Below are positions 54,279 to 64,000 of a DNA stretch of 64,000 nucleotides, piece after piece (position 1 is the stretch's first letter; each line of letters starts with the position of its first letter). The position numbers and the translations under genes were made by a program. This stretch comes from Paraburkholderia phytofirmans PsJN. Its GTDB lineage: Bacteria; Pseudomonadota; Gammaproteobacteria; Burkholderiales; Burkholderiaceae. The notes below the pieces were generated by a model, which saw only the letters and a list, made by a program, of their open reading frames with translations, ran no database searches and had not been told where the DNA came from. The stretch spans positions 2,542,001 to 2,606,000 of the forward strand of contig NC_010681.1 in NCBI RefSeq assembly GCF_000020125.1, read 5' to 3'.

Positions 54279-55268
54279 ATGGCAAGCATCGACTCCGGCA
54301 CGCCCGCCTCGACATCCTCGCTGCCGCCGCGCTCGCTCGCCGCGCGGCTCGGCATTACCAGCGTGCCGCGCGACGAATTACGCCGGCGTTATACGCAGAG
54401 CGGTTCCAGTTTCGTGAAGATCATGGGCGCGGACGTGCATTACGTCGACGAAGGCAGCGGCGACATCATCGTGATGATCCACGGCTTCGCGTCTTCGCTG
54501 CACACCTGGAATCGCGTCGCCGACGAACTCAAGCGCGAGCATCGCGTGATCCGCCTCGACCTGCCGCCGTTCGGCGTGACGGGACCGCTGCGCTCCAGCA
54601 GCGGCGCAATCGAAACGATGAATCTGCCGACTTACCGGCGTTTCATCGACACGTTCATGCAGGCACTCGGCATCTCGCGCGCGACCTTCATGGGCAATTC
54701 GCTCGGCGGGCTGATTGCGTGGGACTATGCGGTGCGGCATCGCGATGCGGTTGAACGGCTCGTGTTGATCGACTCGGCGGGCTTTCCGATGAAGCTGCCG
54801 ATTTACATCGGCCTGTTCAACAGCGCGCTGGTGCGCGTCAGTTCGCCGTGGTGGCTGCCTGAGGTCATCGTGAAAAGTGCGGTGCGCAACGTGTATGGCG
54901 ATCCGCGCAAGATCGATGCGGTGACGCTGCGGCGCTACGTCGAGTTCTTCCACGGCGAAGGCACGCGCACGGCGATCGGCAAGATGGTGCCCACGCTCGA
55001 CTTCGAGGATGTCGACACCGACGTGCTGAAGACACTCGACGTACCGACGCTCGTGCTATGGGGAGCGAAGGATCGCTGGATTCCGACTGCGCACGCCGCC
55101 GAATTTGCGAGCCGCATTCCGGGCGCGAAGTCGGTCATGTATCCGGGGCTCGGCCATATTCCGATGGAAGAAGCGCCCGAGCGCGTGATGGCCGATCTGC
55201 GTGCTTTTCTCGGCACGCGTGGCGCGCGTGTTCCGGTTGACGAAGGCACTCGCCGCGCACCGGCCTGA
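54279..55268 (+). CDS. Alpha/beta hydrolase (esterase-like)
   Basis: The 329-residue protein has the oxyanion HGF (68-70), the nucleophile elbow GNSLGG (Ser141), an acid in LWGAKDRW and the catalytic His in GLGHIPMEEAP. No signal peptide is present. AAGGGAG precedes the ATG. It lies 112 bases after the monooxygenase gene on the same strand. The pair suggests ketone oxidation to an ester followed by hydrolysis. Confidence 0.9.
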   Translation: MASIDSGTPASTSSLPPRSLAARLGITSVPRDELRRRYTQSGSSFVKIMGADVHYVDEGSGDIIVMIHGFASSLHTWNRVADELKREHRVIRLDLPPFGVTGPLRSSSGAIETMNLPTYRRFIDTFMQALGISRATFMGNSLGGLIAWDYAVRHRDAVERLVLIDSAGFPMKLPIYIGLFNSALVRVSSPWWLPEVIVKSAVRNVYGDPRKIDAVTLRRYVEFFHGEGTRTAIGKMVPTLDFEDVDTDVLKTLDVPTLVLWGAKDRWIPTAHAAEFASRIPGAKSVMYPGLGHIPMEEAPERVMADLRAFLGTRGARVPVDEGTRRAPA

Positions 55269-55713
55269 CCCGGCTGCTTTCGTCACTGCGATCATTTGAT
55301 CGATGCTTCGCGCGTGCTCGCGCGTTCTAAGCGCATATATCGCGCGCGCGAATCTTGCGCGCCCTTCCCTCGCGTCGCGTCGACGCGTTCAGCCGCCGCC
55401 CAGCAGACGCAACAATCCCCAGAGAAACTTGCAGAGCATGACGATCAGCTCCCACAGATGATAGAGCTGTTGCCAGCCCGAAACGCGTGCGAACGAGTCG
55501 ATCATGAAATACCGGTAAGAAACGGAAAGGCCTGCGGATAAGGGTGTGGATCGCAGTTGGACCGCACATGATAACGACTGCGGGATACCCCGTATCAAGT
55601 CGCTTGAAAGATTGCCGTAAAGGCGGCGAGGAGACGCTGTAGACGCGTTGGGTGATTCGCCGATTGAATGCGCTGAGCGCGCCAGTCGAAAACAGATTGC
55701 ATGGGAGACGAGC
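55269..55713. other. Spacer between hydrolase and soluble chemoreceptor
   Basis: About 445 bases without a solid gene. A 38-codon minus-strand frame (55389-55505) encodes a very hydrophobic Trp/Leu-rich peptide ending LLRLLGGG, but it lacks a ribosome site, so I do not call it. The start of the spacer is rich in alternating CG. Confidence 0.4.
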
Positions 55714-57120
55714 ATGACGCGTTTCAGCTTTCGCCGTTCGGCCCGTTCGCACACGGTCGTCGGCGATATTGCCGCGCAAGCCGGCAAACTGGGCATCGAA
55801 ATCTGCGACGTATCGGGCCACGTCGAGGAAGTGGCCGCGCGCGTGCAACATCAGGCGCAAGTATGCCGCGCGTTGCGCGAATCGGCCGCGCAGACGCTCG
55901 CGGGCAATCATCGCATTGCCGCGGCCGCACGGAAAATGAGCCACGTATCCGCCGAAGCCGCGACCGGCGTGCAGGACTCGCAGCAAACGCTCGAAGCGTC
56001 GCTCGCCGACATTCATGGACTCGTTGAAGGCGTGACTGTCATCGAAAGCCAGATCGGCGCGCTGCGCAGTGCGCTGGCGCATGTGAGCCGTGTCTCCGAG
56101 GAGATTTCGCTGATCGCGCGTCAGACTCATCTGCTGGCGCTGAATGCCGCGATCGAAGCTGCGCGCGCCGGCGACTCCGGCAAAAGTTTCGCGGTCGTCG
56201 CGGCCGAAGTGAAGAACCTCTCGGCGAAGACCGCGCAGGCCACCGGGCAGATCGAGACGACGCTCGCGCAACTCACGCAGCAGACCGAGCAACTGATCAG
56301 CGAGGGATCCGTGAACACCGCGCGAGCGCACCGCGTGCGCGAAGGCACGCGCAAGATCGGCGACGTCGTGCATGCAACCGGCGATGCGATCGCGCATCTG
56401 AATGACGAGGCGGGCCAGATCGCCGTGCTGACCGGCGAGATCGAATCGCAGTGCGACGGACTCGAGGCGCAGGTGTTGGAAATGGCGAGCGGCGTCGAGG
56501 ATTCGAGCGAGAATTTCGTGCAGGCGAAGGACCGGTTGGGCAATTTGCTCGGTGTGTCCGAAACTCTGATCGAGCTGACCGCCGCGACAGGTGTGGAAAC
56601 GGCGGACACGCGTTTTATCAAGGCCGTGCAGCGGGCGGCGGCCGCCGTGAGCAAGGCATTCGAAACGGCGGTGGCGCGTGGTGAAGTGTCGCTTGATGAC
56701 CTGTTCGACCGGCATTATGTGCCGGTGGCCGGGAGTAATCCGCCGCAGTTTTTGACGCGATTTACCGCGTTGACCGATCGTGTTTTTCCGGCTATTCAGG
56801 AGCCTCTGCTCGGTCTCGATCCGCGCGTCGCGTTTTGCGCGGCGGTCGATTTGCGGGGTTATTTGCCGACGCACAATCTGAAGTTTTCTTTGCCTCAGCG
56901 TGATGGTGATGTCGTCTGGAATACGGCGAATTGCCGGAACCGGCGGATGTTCGATGATCGGACCGGGATTGCCGCGGCTTCACATACGAAGCGGTTTTTA
57001 TTGCAGACGTATCGGCGGGATATGGGGGGTGGCGAGTTCGTGTTGATGAAGGATGCGTCTGCGCCGGTTTTTGTCGGTGGGCGGCATTGGGGTGGGGTTC
57101 GGATTGGGTATCGGGTTTGA
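55714..57120 (+). CDS. Soluble methyl-accepting chemotaxis protein
   Basis: The 468-residue protein has no membrane segment. The receptor signalling hairpin ([23 protein letters not shown], about residues 131-153, then [17 protein letters not shown]) lies in the N-terminal half. A C-terminal helical region and probable PAS-like sensory domain (about 315-468) follow, with the stretches [33 protein letters not shown] and [14 protein letters not shown]. This order, signalling first and sensor last, is seen in cytoplasmic receptors of soil bacteria. GGGAGACG precedes the ATG. The ligand is probably intracellular and unknown. Confidence 0.87.
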   Translation: MTRFSFRRSARSHTVVGDIAAQAGKLGIEICDVSGHVEEVAARVQHQAQVCRALRESAAQTLAGNHRIAAAARKMSHVSAEAATGVQDSQQTLEASLADIHGLVEGVTVIESQIGALRSALAHVSRVSEEISLIARQTHLLALNAAIEAARAGDSGKSFAVVAAEVKNLSAKTAQATGQIETTLAQLTQQTEQLISEGSVNTARAHRVREGTRKIGDVVHATGDAIAHLNDEAGQIAVLTGEIESQCDGLEAQVLEMASGVEDSSENFVQAKDRLGNLLGVSETLIELTAATGVETADTRFIKAVQRAAAAVSKAFETAVARGEVSLDDLFDRHYVPVAGSNPPQFLTRFTALTDRVFPAIQEPLLGLDPRVAFCAAVDLRGYLPTHNLKFSLPQRDGDVVWNTANCRNRRMFDDRTGIAAASHTKRFLLQTYRRDMGGGEFVLMKDASAPVFVGGRHWGGVRIGYRV

Positions 57121-57121
57121 G

Positions 57122-57129
57122 GGAAGGCC
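57122..57129. repeat. Left target-site duplication of the IS element
   Basis: GGAAGGCC here and at 58498-58505 is an exact 8-bp direct repeat bordering the insertion, the length expected for the IS256 family. Confidence 0.9.
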
Positions 57130-58497
57130 GAACCTGTCCGCATTTTTGTGTGCGAGGCGGTTAGCGGATTTAGCCGCGTGCGTTGGTGAAGCGCTCGCCA
57201 AACAGGATGGCAAACTGGTTCATGGCTGATTTCCAGTCGAAGGTGGTCCGTACGGACTTTGCCAGCACGTTGCGAAGCGCCAGCCACAGCAGCTTGATGG
57301 CCGCCTCGTCATTCGGGAAGTGACCACGGGTCTTGATGATCTTGCGCAGTTGCATGTTCAGACTCTCAATGGCATTTGTGGTGTAAATGACCCGGCGTAT
57401 CTCCGGCGGAAACACAAAAAATGGCGTGACGTTTTCCCACGCCCGCCGCCAGGATTGCACGATAGTCGGATACTTCGTTCCCCATTGTCCTTCGGCAAAC
57501 GCCTCCAGCGCCTGCCGCGCGGCCAGCTCGTTCACAGCGGTATAGATGGGCCTGAGCGCGGCAGCGACGGCCTTGCGATCCTTGTAGCTCGCGTACTCCA
57601 GGCTATTGCGCATCAGGTGCACGATGCAGGTCTGCACGGCCGTACGCGGGTACGCCGTGCCGATCGCTTCGGCCAGTCCCTTCAGGCCGTCGACCACGGC
57701 GATCAGGATGTCCAGGCAGCCGCGCGTTTTGAGCTCGTTGAACACCTTGAGCCAGAACTTTGCGCCCTCGGTCTGTTCGATCCACAGACCGAGCACGTCG
57801 CGCTGGCCGTCAGCCTGGATACCCAGCGCCAGATAGACGGCCTTGTTGCTGACCACGCCCTCGTCACGGATCTTCACGCGCAGCGCATCGAAGAACACGA
57901 CCGGGTACATCGGCTCGAGCGGACGGTTCTGCCAGGCGAGCGTTTCGGCCATCACCTCGTCGGTAACCGAGCTGATGAAATCGGGCGACACCCCGGTGCC
58001 ATAGGTTTCGGCCAGAAACGCCTGGATCTCGCGCACACTCATGCCGCGCGCGTACATGGCGATGATGCGCTCATCGAAACCGGTGAAACGGCGCTCGTGT
58101 CTGGGGATCAGGATGGGCTCGAAACTGCCGTCACGATCGCGCGGCAGATCGACCCGCAGCGGGCCATAATCGGTGAGGAGCGTCTTGCCACTGGCACCGT
58201 TACGTTCATTGCTCTGGCCGTCGGGTTTGGGCTGACCCGCCGGGTAGCCCAGATGCATCTTCATCTCGGCGCCCATCGCGCGCTCGATGAGTGCCTTGTT
58301 GAATGCCAGCATCAGGTCCTGAACCTCGTTGGGCGTCATCGGGCCTTTGACCAGGTCATCAAGCAGACCTTCCGGCAGGACAGGCAGCGGCCCTCGGGCC
58401 GCTGCCTGAGAAGCGACGGTGCGTTTTTTCTTCATCGGCATATCCATGACTTTTACCTCTCATGATATGCCTCGCCCACAAAATTACGGATAGGTCC
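57130..58497 (-). mobile_element. IS256-family insertion sequence, complete (1368 bp)
   Basis: The element has 29-bp terminal inverted repeats matching at 24 positions (inner parts TTTTGTGTGCGAGGC and TTTTGTGGGCGAGGC), one full-length transposase gene and flanking 8-bp duplications GGAAGGCC. It inserted between the soluble chemoreceptor gene (2 bases after its stop) and potI without breaking a gene. Intact ends and duplications suggest a recent, possibly still mobile copy. Confidence 0.93.
57170..58447 (-). CDS. IS256-family DDE transposase
   Basis: The 425-residue protein is a full-length mutator-type transposase. The N-terminal DNA-binding region is followed by the catalytic triad: Asp in YPVVFFDALRVKI, Asp in IAVVDGLKGL and Glu in TTNAIESLNMQLRK. 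The family block HLMRNSLEYASYKDRKAV is intact. GAGG precedes the ATG at 58447. There is no frameshift or stop, so it is probably active. Confidence 0.96.
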   Translation of the reverse strand: MDMPMKKKRTVASQAAARGPLPVLPEGLLDDLVKGPMTPNEVQDLMLAFNKALIERAMGAEMKMHLGYPAGQPKPDGQSNERNGASGKTLLTDYGPLRVDLPRDRDGSFEPILIPRHERRFTGFDERIIAMYARGMSVREIQAFLAETYGTGVSPDFISSVTDEVMAETLAWQNRPLEPMYPVVFFDALRVKIRDEGVVSNKAVYLALGIQADGQRDVLGLWIEQTEGAKFWLKVFNELKTRGCLDILIAVVDGLKGLAEAIGTAYPRTAVQTCIVHLMRNSLEYASYKDRKAVAAALRPIYTAVNELAARQALEAFAEGQWGTKYPTIVQSWRRAWENVTPFFVFPPEIRRVIYTTNAIESLNMQLRKIIKTRGHFPNDEAAIKLLWLALRNVLAKSVRTTFDWKSAMNQFAILFGERFTNARG

Positions 58498-58505
58498 GGA
58501 AGGCC
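58498..58505. repeat. Right target-site duplication of the IS element
   Basis: Exact copy of the left GGAAGGCC duplication. Confidence 0.9.
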
Positions 58506-58551
58506 AAAACGTAAAGCCACCCTCGCCACCCTCCACCAAAACCCAAAAAAA

Positions 58552-59370
58552 TCAAACCGCCATCACCGCCCGTTTCCTCTCCGCCCGCTGCATAAAATAA
58601 TTAGCCGCCACCACCCCAACAGTAACCACGGCAATAAAGAGCGTAGCCAACGCGTTCATCTCAGGATTCAGTCCCAGCCGAACACGCGAGAAAACAACGA
58701 GCGGCAAAGTAGTCGATCCAGGCCCAGATAAAAACGCCGACAGCACCAGATCATCGATCGACAAGGTGAACGACAGCAGCCACCCGGAAACAAGCGCCTG
58801 AGAAATCAACGGCAACGTAATAAAGAAAAACACGCGCAACGGCGTAGCCCCAAGATCCAGCGCCGCCTCTTCGAGCGAGGGATGCAATTCCTTCACCCGC
58901 GACTGCACGATGATCGCCACATAAGAAATACACAGCATCACATGCCCGATCCAGATCGTGAAAATGCCGCGTCCGGCCGGCCATCCCAACCACTTGGCCA
59001 TTTCGATGAACAGCAACAGCAGCGAAATCCCCTGAATCACTTCTGGAATCACCAACGGCGCATTGATCATCCCCGTATATAACGTGAAGCCGCGAAACCG
59101 CCCCATCCGCGCGAGCACGAAGCCCGCCCACGTTCCAATGACAACAGAAGCAAACGCCGTCAACAAAGCCACCCGCAACGACAGCCACGCCGCCGCGATC
59201 AATTCGTCATCCTGCAGTAATGCCGCATACCAGCGCGTCGAAAACCGCGTCCACACCGTAACAAGTTGCGATTCGTTGAACGAATACACAATCAGACTCA
59301 CGATCGGTATGTACAGAAACAGAAAACCGATCCCCAAAGCGATCAACTGCAAAATCCGGTTCGGTTTCAT
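58552..59370 (-). CDS. potI: Putrescine ABC transporter permease PotI
   Basis: The 272-residue protein has six membrane helices and the inner-membrane permease loop (EEAALDLGATPLRVFFFITLPL, about residues 175-196) that contacts the ATPase. Its ATG overlaps the potH stop by one base (TGATG). It pairs with PotH to form the channel. The last gene of the operon, it has the IS element close behind its end. Confidence 0.92.
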   Translation of the reverse strand: MKPNRILQLIALGIGFLFLYIPIVSLIVYSFNESQLVTVWTRFSTRWYAALLQDDELIAAAWLSLRVALLTAFASVVIGTWAGFVLARMGRFRGFTLYTGMINAPLVIPEVIQGISLLLLFIEMAKWLGWPAGRGIFTIWIGHVMLCISYVAIIVQSRVKELHPSLEEAALDLGATPLRVFFFITLPLISQALVSGWLLSFTLSIDDLVLSAFLSGPGSTTLPLVVFSRVRLGLNPEMNALATLFIAVVTVGVVAANYFMQRAERKRAVMAV

Positions 59371-60295
59371 CAGCGTCTTTCCTCCATCGCCTTCGCCTGC
59401 GCGTACTGGAAAAACGCCATCGGCACCAATAACAACAACACCATCGCGCACGTCACGGCGGACGCCATCGGCCAATCGGCATTGTCGAAGAACTCATTCC
59501 ACATCACGCGGCCGATCATTAGCGTATTCGCGCCGCCCAACAATTCGGGAATCACGTACTCGCCCACCGCCGGAATGAACACCAGCAAACAGCCGGCGAT
59601 AATGCCGTTCTTCGAGAGCGGCAAGGTGATCTGCCAGAACGCCTTCCACGGCTTCGCGCCGAGGTCGTACGCGGCTTCCAGCAATGTCATGTCCATCTTC
59701 ACGAGATGCGCGTACAGCGGCATCACGAGGAACGGCAGATACGAATAGACCATGCCGATATAAACGGCGGTATTCGTGTGATACAACTCGATCGGCGAGT
59801 GAATCAGTCCGATCGACATCAAAAAGTTATTCAGCAAGCCGTTGTTCTTCAGAATCCCGATCCACGCATACACGCGAATCAGAAACGACGTCCAGAACGG
59901 CAGCATCACGGCCATCATCAGCAGATTGCGGCTGCCCGGATTCGAACGCGCGATGTAATACGCCATCGGATAGCCGATCAGCAGACACAACAGCGTCGAG
60001 ATCGCCGCGACCACCACGGAATTCACGTAGGTCGCGAAGTACAGACTGTCGGTCAGCAAAAACGCGTAATGCGACAGATCCAGAGTGATGTGAATCGCGC
60101 CGTCCGCGAAGTTCGTCAACTCCGTGTACGGCGGAATGCCGAGTTGCAAATCGGCGAAGCTGATCTTCACGACCAGCAGGAACGGCACGAGGAAAAACAG
60201 CAGCAACCAGATAAACGGGCCGGCCACCACCGCGGTGCGGCCGCTCAGTTTGAAGCGCCGCACCGGCCACGTGGCTAAGGAATTGAACGAGCGCT

Positions 60296-60299
<4 letters not shown>
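59370..60299 (-). CDS. potH: Putrescine ABC transporter permease PotH
   Basis: The 309-residue protein has six helices and the coupling loop EAAYDLGAKPWKAFWQITLPLS. The N-terminal cytoplasmic segment is longer than in PotI, as in the family. Its ATG at 60299 overlaps the potG stop by 4 bases. Confidence 0.92.
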
Positions 60300-61462
<1,163 letters not shown>

Positions 61463-61493
61463 CACAATGCTTGACTCCGGCGTTTGACGAACA

Positions 61494-61519
61494 AAGCCCC
61501 CGGTGAACACCGAGGGCTT
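61494..61519 (-). terminator. Hairpin attenuator between potF and potG
   Basis: A 12-bp stem with one mismatch (AAGCCCTCGGTG with CACCGGGGGCTT, 2-base loop, minus strand) is followed by TGTTCG. With its weak U-tract it is probably a leaky terminator or stabiliser, giving more PotF than PotGHI, as usual for binding proteins. Confidence 0.65.
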
Positions 61520-61554
61520 CTTGATGATGCTTACCTGTTCACTCTGGCCGCGGG

Positions 61555-62655
61555 TCAGCGGCCGGACTTGAACTCAGTCCACAGCCGCGTCTGCAGCCGC
61601 TGGATTTCCGGCGGCAACGGCTTCAGCAGGAACAGGGTCTTGATGACTTCAGGCGGCGGATACACGGCCGGATCGTTCGCCACGTCCTTGTCCACGTACT
61701 TGCGCGCTTCGAGGTTGGCGCTCGGGTAGTAGACGGCGTTGGTGATCGCGGCGTGAACCTGCGGCGTTTCGATGTAGTTGATCCACTCGAGCGCGGCTTC
61801 CTTGTTCTTCGCGTCCTTCGGAATCGCCATCACGTCGAACCACACCGGCGCGCCGCCCTTCGGAATGTAGTACTCGACCTTATAGGGCTTCTTCGCCTCG
61901 ACCGCGCGATGCTTGGCGATCACGACATCACCCGACCAGCCGTACGCGAAGCACACGTCGCCGCCGACCAGGTCGTTGATGTAGCCCGACGAGTTGAACT
62001 GCGTGATGTACGGGCGGATCTTCTTCATCATGTCGAGCGCGGCGCGGTAGTCGGCCGGGTTCGTGCTCATCGGATCTTTACCGATGTAATGCAGCGCGGC
62101 GGCGAACATCTGGTCCGGCGCGTCGAGCACGGACACGCCGCAAGCCTTCAGCTTCGAAATGTTTTCCGGTTTGAAGAGCACGTCCCAGCTATCGAGCGGC
62201 ACGTTCTTGCCGAGAATCTGCTGTGCCTTGGTGACGTTGTAGCCGAGGCCGGTCGTGCCGTAGGCCCAGGGCACTGTGAACTTGTTGCCCGGATCGGCGC
62301 CGGCGACGAGCGCCATCAGCGAAGGATCGAGGTACTTCAGGTTCGGCAGCTTCGACTTGTCGAGCGGCGCGAAGATGCCGGCGGCGATCTGCTTGCCGGC
62401 GTAATTGCTGGTCGGCACGACGATGTCGTAGCCGGAATTGCCGGTGAGAAGCTTGGCTTGCAGCGTGTCGTCGCTGTCGTAGTTGTCGTACTTGACCTGG
62501 ACGCCGGTCTGCTTGGTGAAGTTCGGAATGGTGTCCTTGGCGATGTAATCGGACCAGTTATACACGTTGAGCTGCGTGTCTTTCGCAGCAGCCGTCAACC
62601 ACGGCGCCGCGCACAAGACCAGCGCCGCCACTTGCCCCACTACCCGTCTTTTCAT
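61555..62655 (-). CDS. potF: Putrescine-binding periplasmic protein
   Basis: The 366-residue precursor has a signal peptide ending in LTAAAKD and then the polyamine-binding family start (LNVYNWSDYIAKDTIPNFTKQTGVQVKYDNYDSDD). Conserved blocks include VPWAYGTTGLGYN and DLVGGDVCFAYGWSGDV, with Trp, Asp and Ser positions used for the amine groups. It delivers putrescine (possibly spermidine) to PotGHI. GGAGAA precedes the ATG. Confidence 0.93.
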   Translation of the reverse strand: MKRRVVGQVAALVLCAAPWLTAAAKDTQLNVYNWSDYIAKDTIPNFTKQTGVQVKYDNYDSDDTLQAKLLTGNSGYDIVVPTSNYAGKQIAAGIFAPLDKSKLPNLKYLDPSLMALVAGADPGNKFTVPWAYGTTGLGYNVTKAQQILGKNVPLDSWDVLFKPENISKLKACGVSVLDAPDQMFAAALHYIGKDPMSTNPADYRAALDMMKKIRPYITQFNSSGYINDLVGGDVCFAYGWSGDVVIAKHRAVEAKKPYKVEYYIPKGGAPVWFDVMAIPKDAKNKEAALEWINYIETPQVHAAITNAVYYPSANLEARKYVDKDVANDPAVYPPPEVIKTLFLLKPLPPEIQRLQTRLWTEFKSGR

Positions 62656-63131
62656 TCCGTTCTCCGATCCTGACCGGCCTGTTGCCGGCCGCCCTCACCA
62701 GCGCCGAGGCACTGCGCCCGCGGCTCCCCTGAAAAACCCGAAAAGTACCATCAATTATTGCGCGCTCCAAAAAAATTGCCAGGCTGTCGCGCAAACGGTA
62801 CAGCGCAAGCCGTATCGCTAGAAAATTGGCCGCAATTTTAGCGGGTTATGCGCGCGTGTCCACCCGAAAAAAACACCCGCACCGGCGCGCTGTTATCCGG
62901 TCGTCAAATTGACGCTGTGCAGGGCGCGCCGCGTTCGTGCAAACGGTGGTGGCCCACGACCGCATTCCGTAGCTTCGATGCCGGACGGCTAAGGTCGAAG
63001 CGCACTCAAGCCGCGAAGCGTTCGACGGTGCACAATAGCTCTCAAAGGCTCTCACGGGCCAGGCGCCGCCCGCTGCGCGCGCAGCGGGCACGTGGCTTGC
63101 AAGAGGATGCAGTCTTGAACCTCAGGCATCG
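62656..63131. other. Divergent control region of potF and mntH
   Basis: About 475 bases hold the promoters of both genes. On the minus strand a partial sigma-54-like site lies at 62766-62781 (TGGCA, then TTGG). A perfect 22-bp GC palindrome, arms GCCCGCTGCGC and GCGCAGCGGGC, lies at 63068-63089 in the mntH leader. No gene is supported. Confidence 0.5.
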
Positions 63132-64000
63132 ATGAACACGAATCCGTTCGCATTGCGTCCCAACCGCCGCCGGCGTCTACCGGCCGATGGGGGCGCACGT
63201 CCGCCGCACTGGTTCTCGTTCGTCGGCGCGGGCGCACTGATCGCGGTCGGCTATATCGATCCGGGCAACTGGGCGACCGCGCTCGGCGCCGGCGCGGGCT
63301 ACGGCTACCGCCTGCTCGGCATGGTGCTGCTGTCGAGCCTGATGGCGATGCTGCTGCAGTGGCTGTCCTCGCGCCTGGGCGTCGTGACCGGGCGCGATCT
63401 CGCGCAGGTCTGCCGCGAACGCACGGGCCGCCGCGGCACCCTGTTCCTGTGGCTGACCAGCGAGGTCGCGATCATCGCGTGCGATGTCGCCGAAGTGGTC
63501 GGCAGCGCCGTCGCGTTGCAAATGCTACTCGGCGTGTCGCTCACGGTCGGGGTGTTGATGTCGGCGGTGTGCACCTTCGCGCTGCTCGCGCTCCAGCAGA
63601 AAGGCCGCAAACTGGAAGCGGTGATCGCGGTGCTGATCGGTTTCGTCGGCCTGTGCTTCGTGGTCCAGCTCGCGCTGGCGCGCCCGGACTGGCACGCGGC
63701 GCTCGCCGGCACCGTGCCGAGCGTCGAACTGCTGCGCAACGCGGGCATGGTGTGGCTCGCGGCGGGCATCGTCGGCGCGACGGTCATGCCGCACAACCTC
63801 TATCTGCACTCGGCGCTCGTCAAGCATCACGCGCCCGACGGCAGCGACGCGCAGATCAAGGTCGCGCTGCACGTGGTCAATCTGGACACTTTCGGTTCGC
63901 TGTCGTTTGCTTTCGTGATCAATGCGGCGCTGCTGATCGTGGCCGCCGCCGTGTTCTATGTGAGCGGCCATCGCGACGTGACCGATCTCGCGGATGCCCA
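63132..64000 (+). CDS. mntH: NRAMP-family divalent metal transporter (partial at window end)
   Basis: The first 289 codons are present and run off the right edge. Translation begins MNTNPFALRPNRRRRL and enters a polytopic membrane protein. The NRAMP metal motif of helix 1 (IDPGNWAT, about residues 44-51) and the helix 6 motif MPHNLYLHSA are both present. The family imports Mn2+ (and Fe2+) with protons. An initial 25-residue basic tail precedes helix 1. It is divergent from potF. Clear open reading without interruption to the last base. Confidence 0.9.
   Translation, partial: MNTNPFALRPNRRRRLPADGGARPPHWFSFVGAGALIAVGYIDPGNWATALGAGAGYGYRLLGMVLLSSLMAMLLQWLSSRLGVVTGRDLAQVCRERTGRRGTLFLWLTSEVAIIACDVAEVVGSAVALQMLLGVSLTVGVLMSAVCTFALLALQQKGRKLEAVIAVLIGFVGLCFVVQLALARPDWHAALAGTVPSVELLRNAGMVWLAAGIVGATVMPHNLYLHSALVKHHAPDGSDAQIKVALHVVNLDTFGSLSFAFVINAALLIVAAAVFYVSGHRDVTDLADA

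Overview
The window looks like a chromosomal segment of a betaproteobacterium of the family Burkholderiaceae, most likely Paraburkholderia or a close relative. The basis is high GC with strongly GC3-biased codon use, the family-typical gene content (PGDYG-domain protein, DUF2795 protein, NodT-type RND tripartite pump, PspA/TPR pair, many LysR and AraC regulators) and protein flavour. No genus-level marker such as rRNA is present, so this is inference. The sequence opens just downstream of prkA and ends inside an mntH-type transporter gene. I see no rRNA, tRNA, CRISPR array or prophage. The only mobile element is one intact IS256-family insertion.

Layout. 1-6.5 kb: prkA serine kinase, a long gene-free leader, a hydratase of the 2-keto-4-pentenoate type and a transmembrane chemoreceptor. 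6.5-11.8 kb: a ribose ABC operon (rbsB-rbsA-rbsC-rbsR, minus strand) with a LacI-type operator placed just downstream of its promoter -10 box. 12-20.6 kb: corA, a lipoprotein, a stand-alone cydX small gene overlapping a P-loop kinase gene, a saccharopine-dehydrogenase-like enzyme with an Lrp-type regulator, a LysR regulator, a Spy/CpxP-like periplasmic protein, a PGDYG protein and a YhfC-type membrane protease homologue. 20.7-26.4 kb: a complete 2-ketogluconate utilisation operon (kguE-kguK-kguT-kguD-ptxS) with a long perfect palindrome at its head. 26.7-28.8 kb: the divergent LysR/UPF0324 pair yeiE-yeiH.

29-35.5 kb: a glutathione transferase, a ClC chloride channel with CBS domains, a C45-type Ntn hydrolase, small exported and DUF2795 proteins, an AraC regulator and a cupin. 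35.6-43.8 kb: a LysR gene, a TetR gene and the divergent three-gene RND efflux operon. 43.8-48.5 kb: an lpxL-type acyltransferase and penicillin-binding protein 1A, flanked by four copies of an unusual element with paired DnaA-box-like 9-mers at fixed spacing. 48.5-51.8 kb: a ribbon-helix-helix-like protein and a pspA/TPR membrane-protein pair. 51.8-55.3 kb: a TetR regulator divergent from a Baeyer-Villiger monooxygenase plus esterase pair. 55.7-58.5 kb: a soluble chemoreceptor and the IS256-family element with an 8-bp target duplication. 58.5-62.7 kb: the potFGHI putrescine ABC operon. 63.1 kb to the end: the start of an NRAMP transporter gene.

Most genes form small self-contained catabolic or transport modules, each with its own regulator: ribose, 2-ketogluconate, putrescine, RND efflux and ketone oxidation with ester hydrolysis. 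The clearest unexplained sequence features are the four 26-bp-spaced DnaA-box-like pairs around lpxL-mrcA, the degenerate tandem repeats inside the kguE-kguK spacer, and the lone cydX gene translationally overlapped with a kinase gene.
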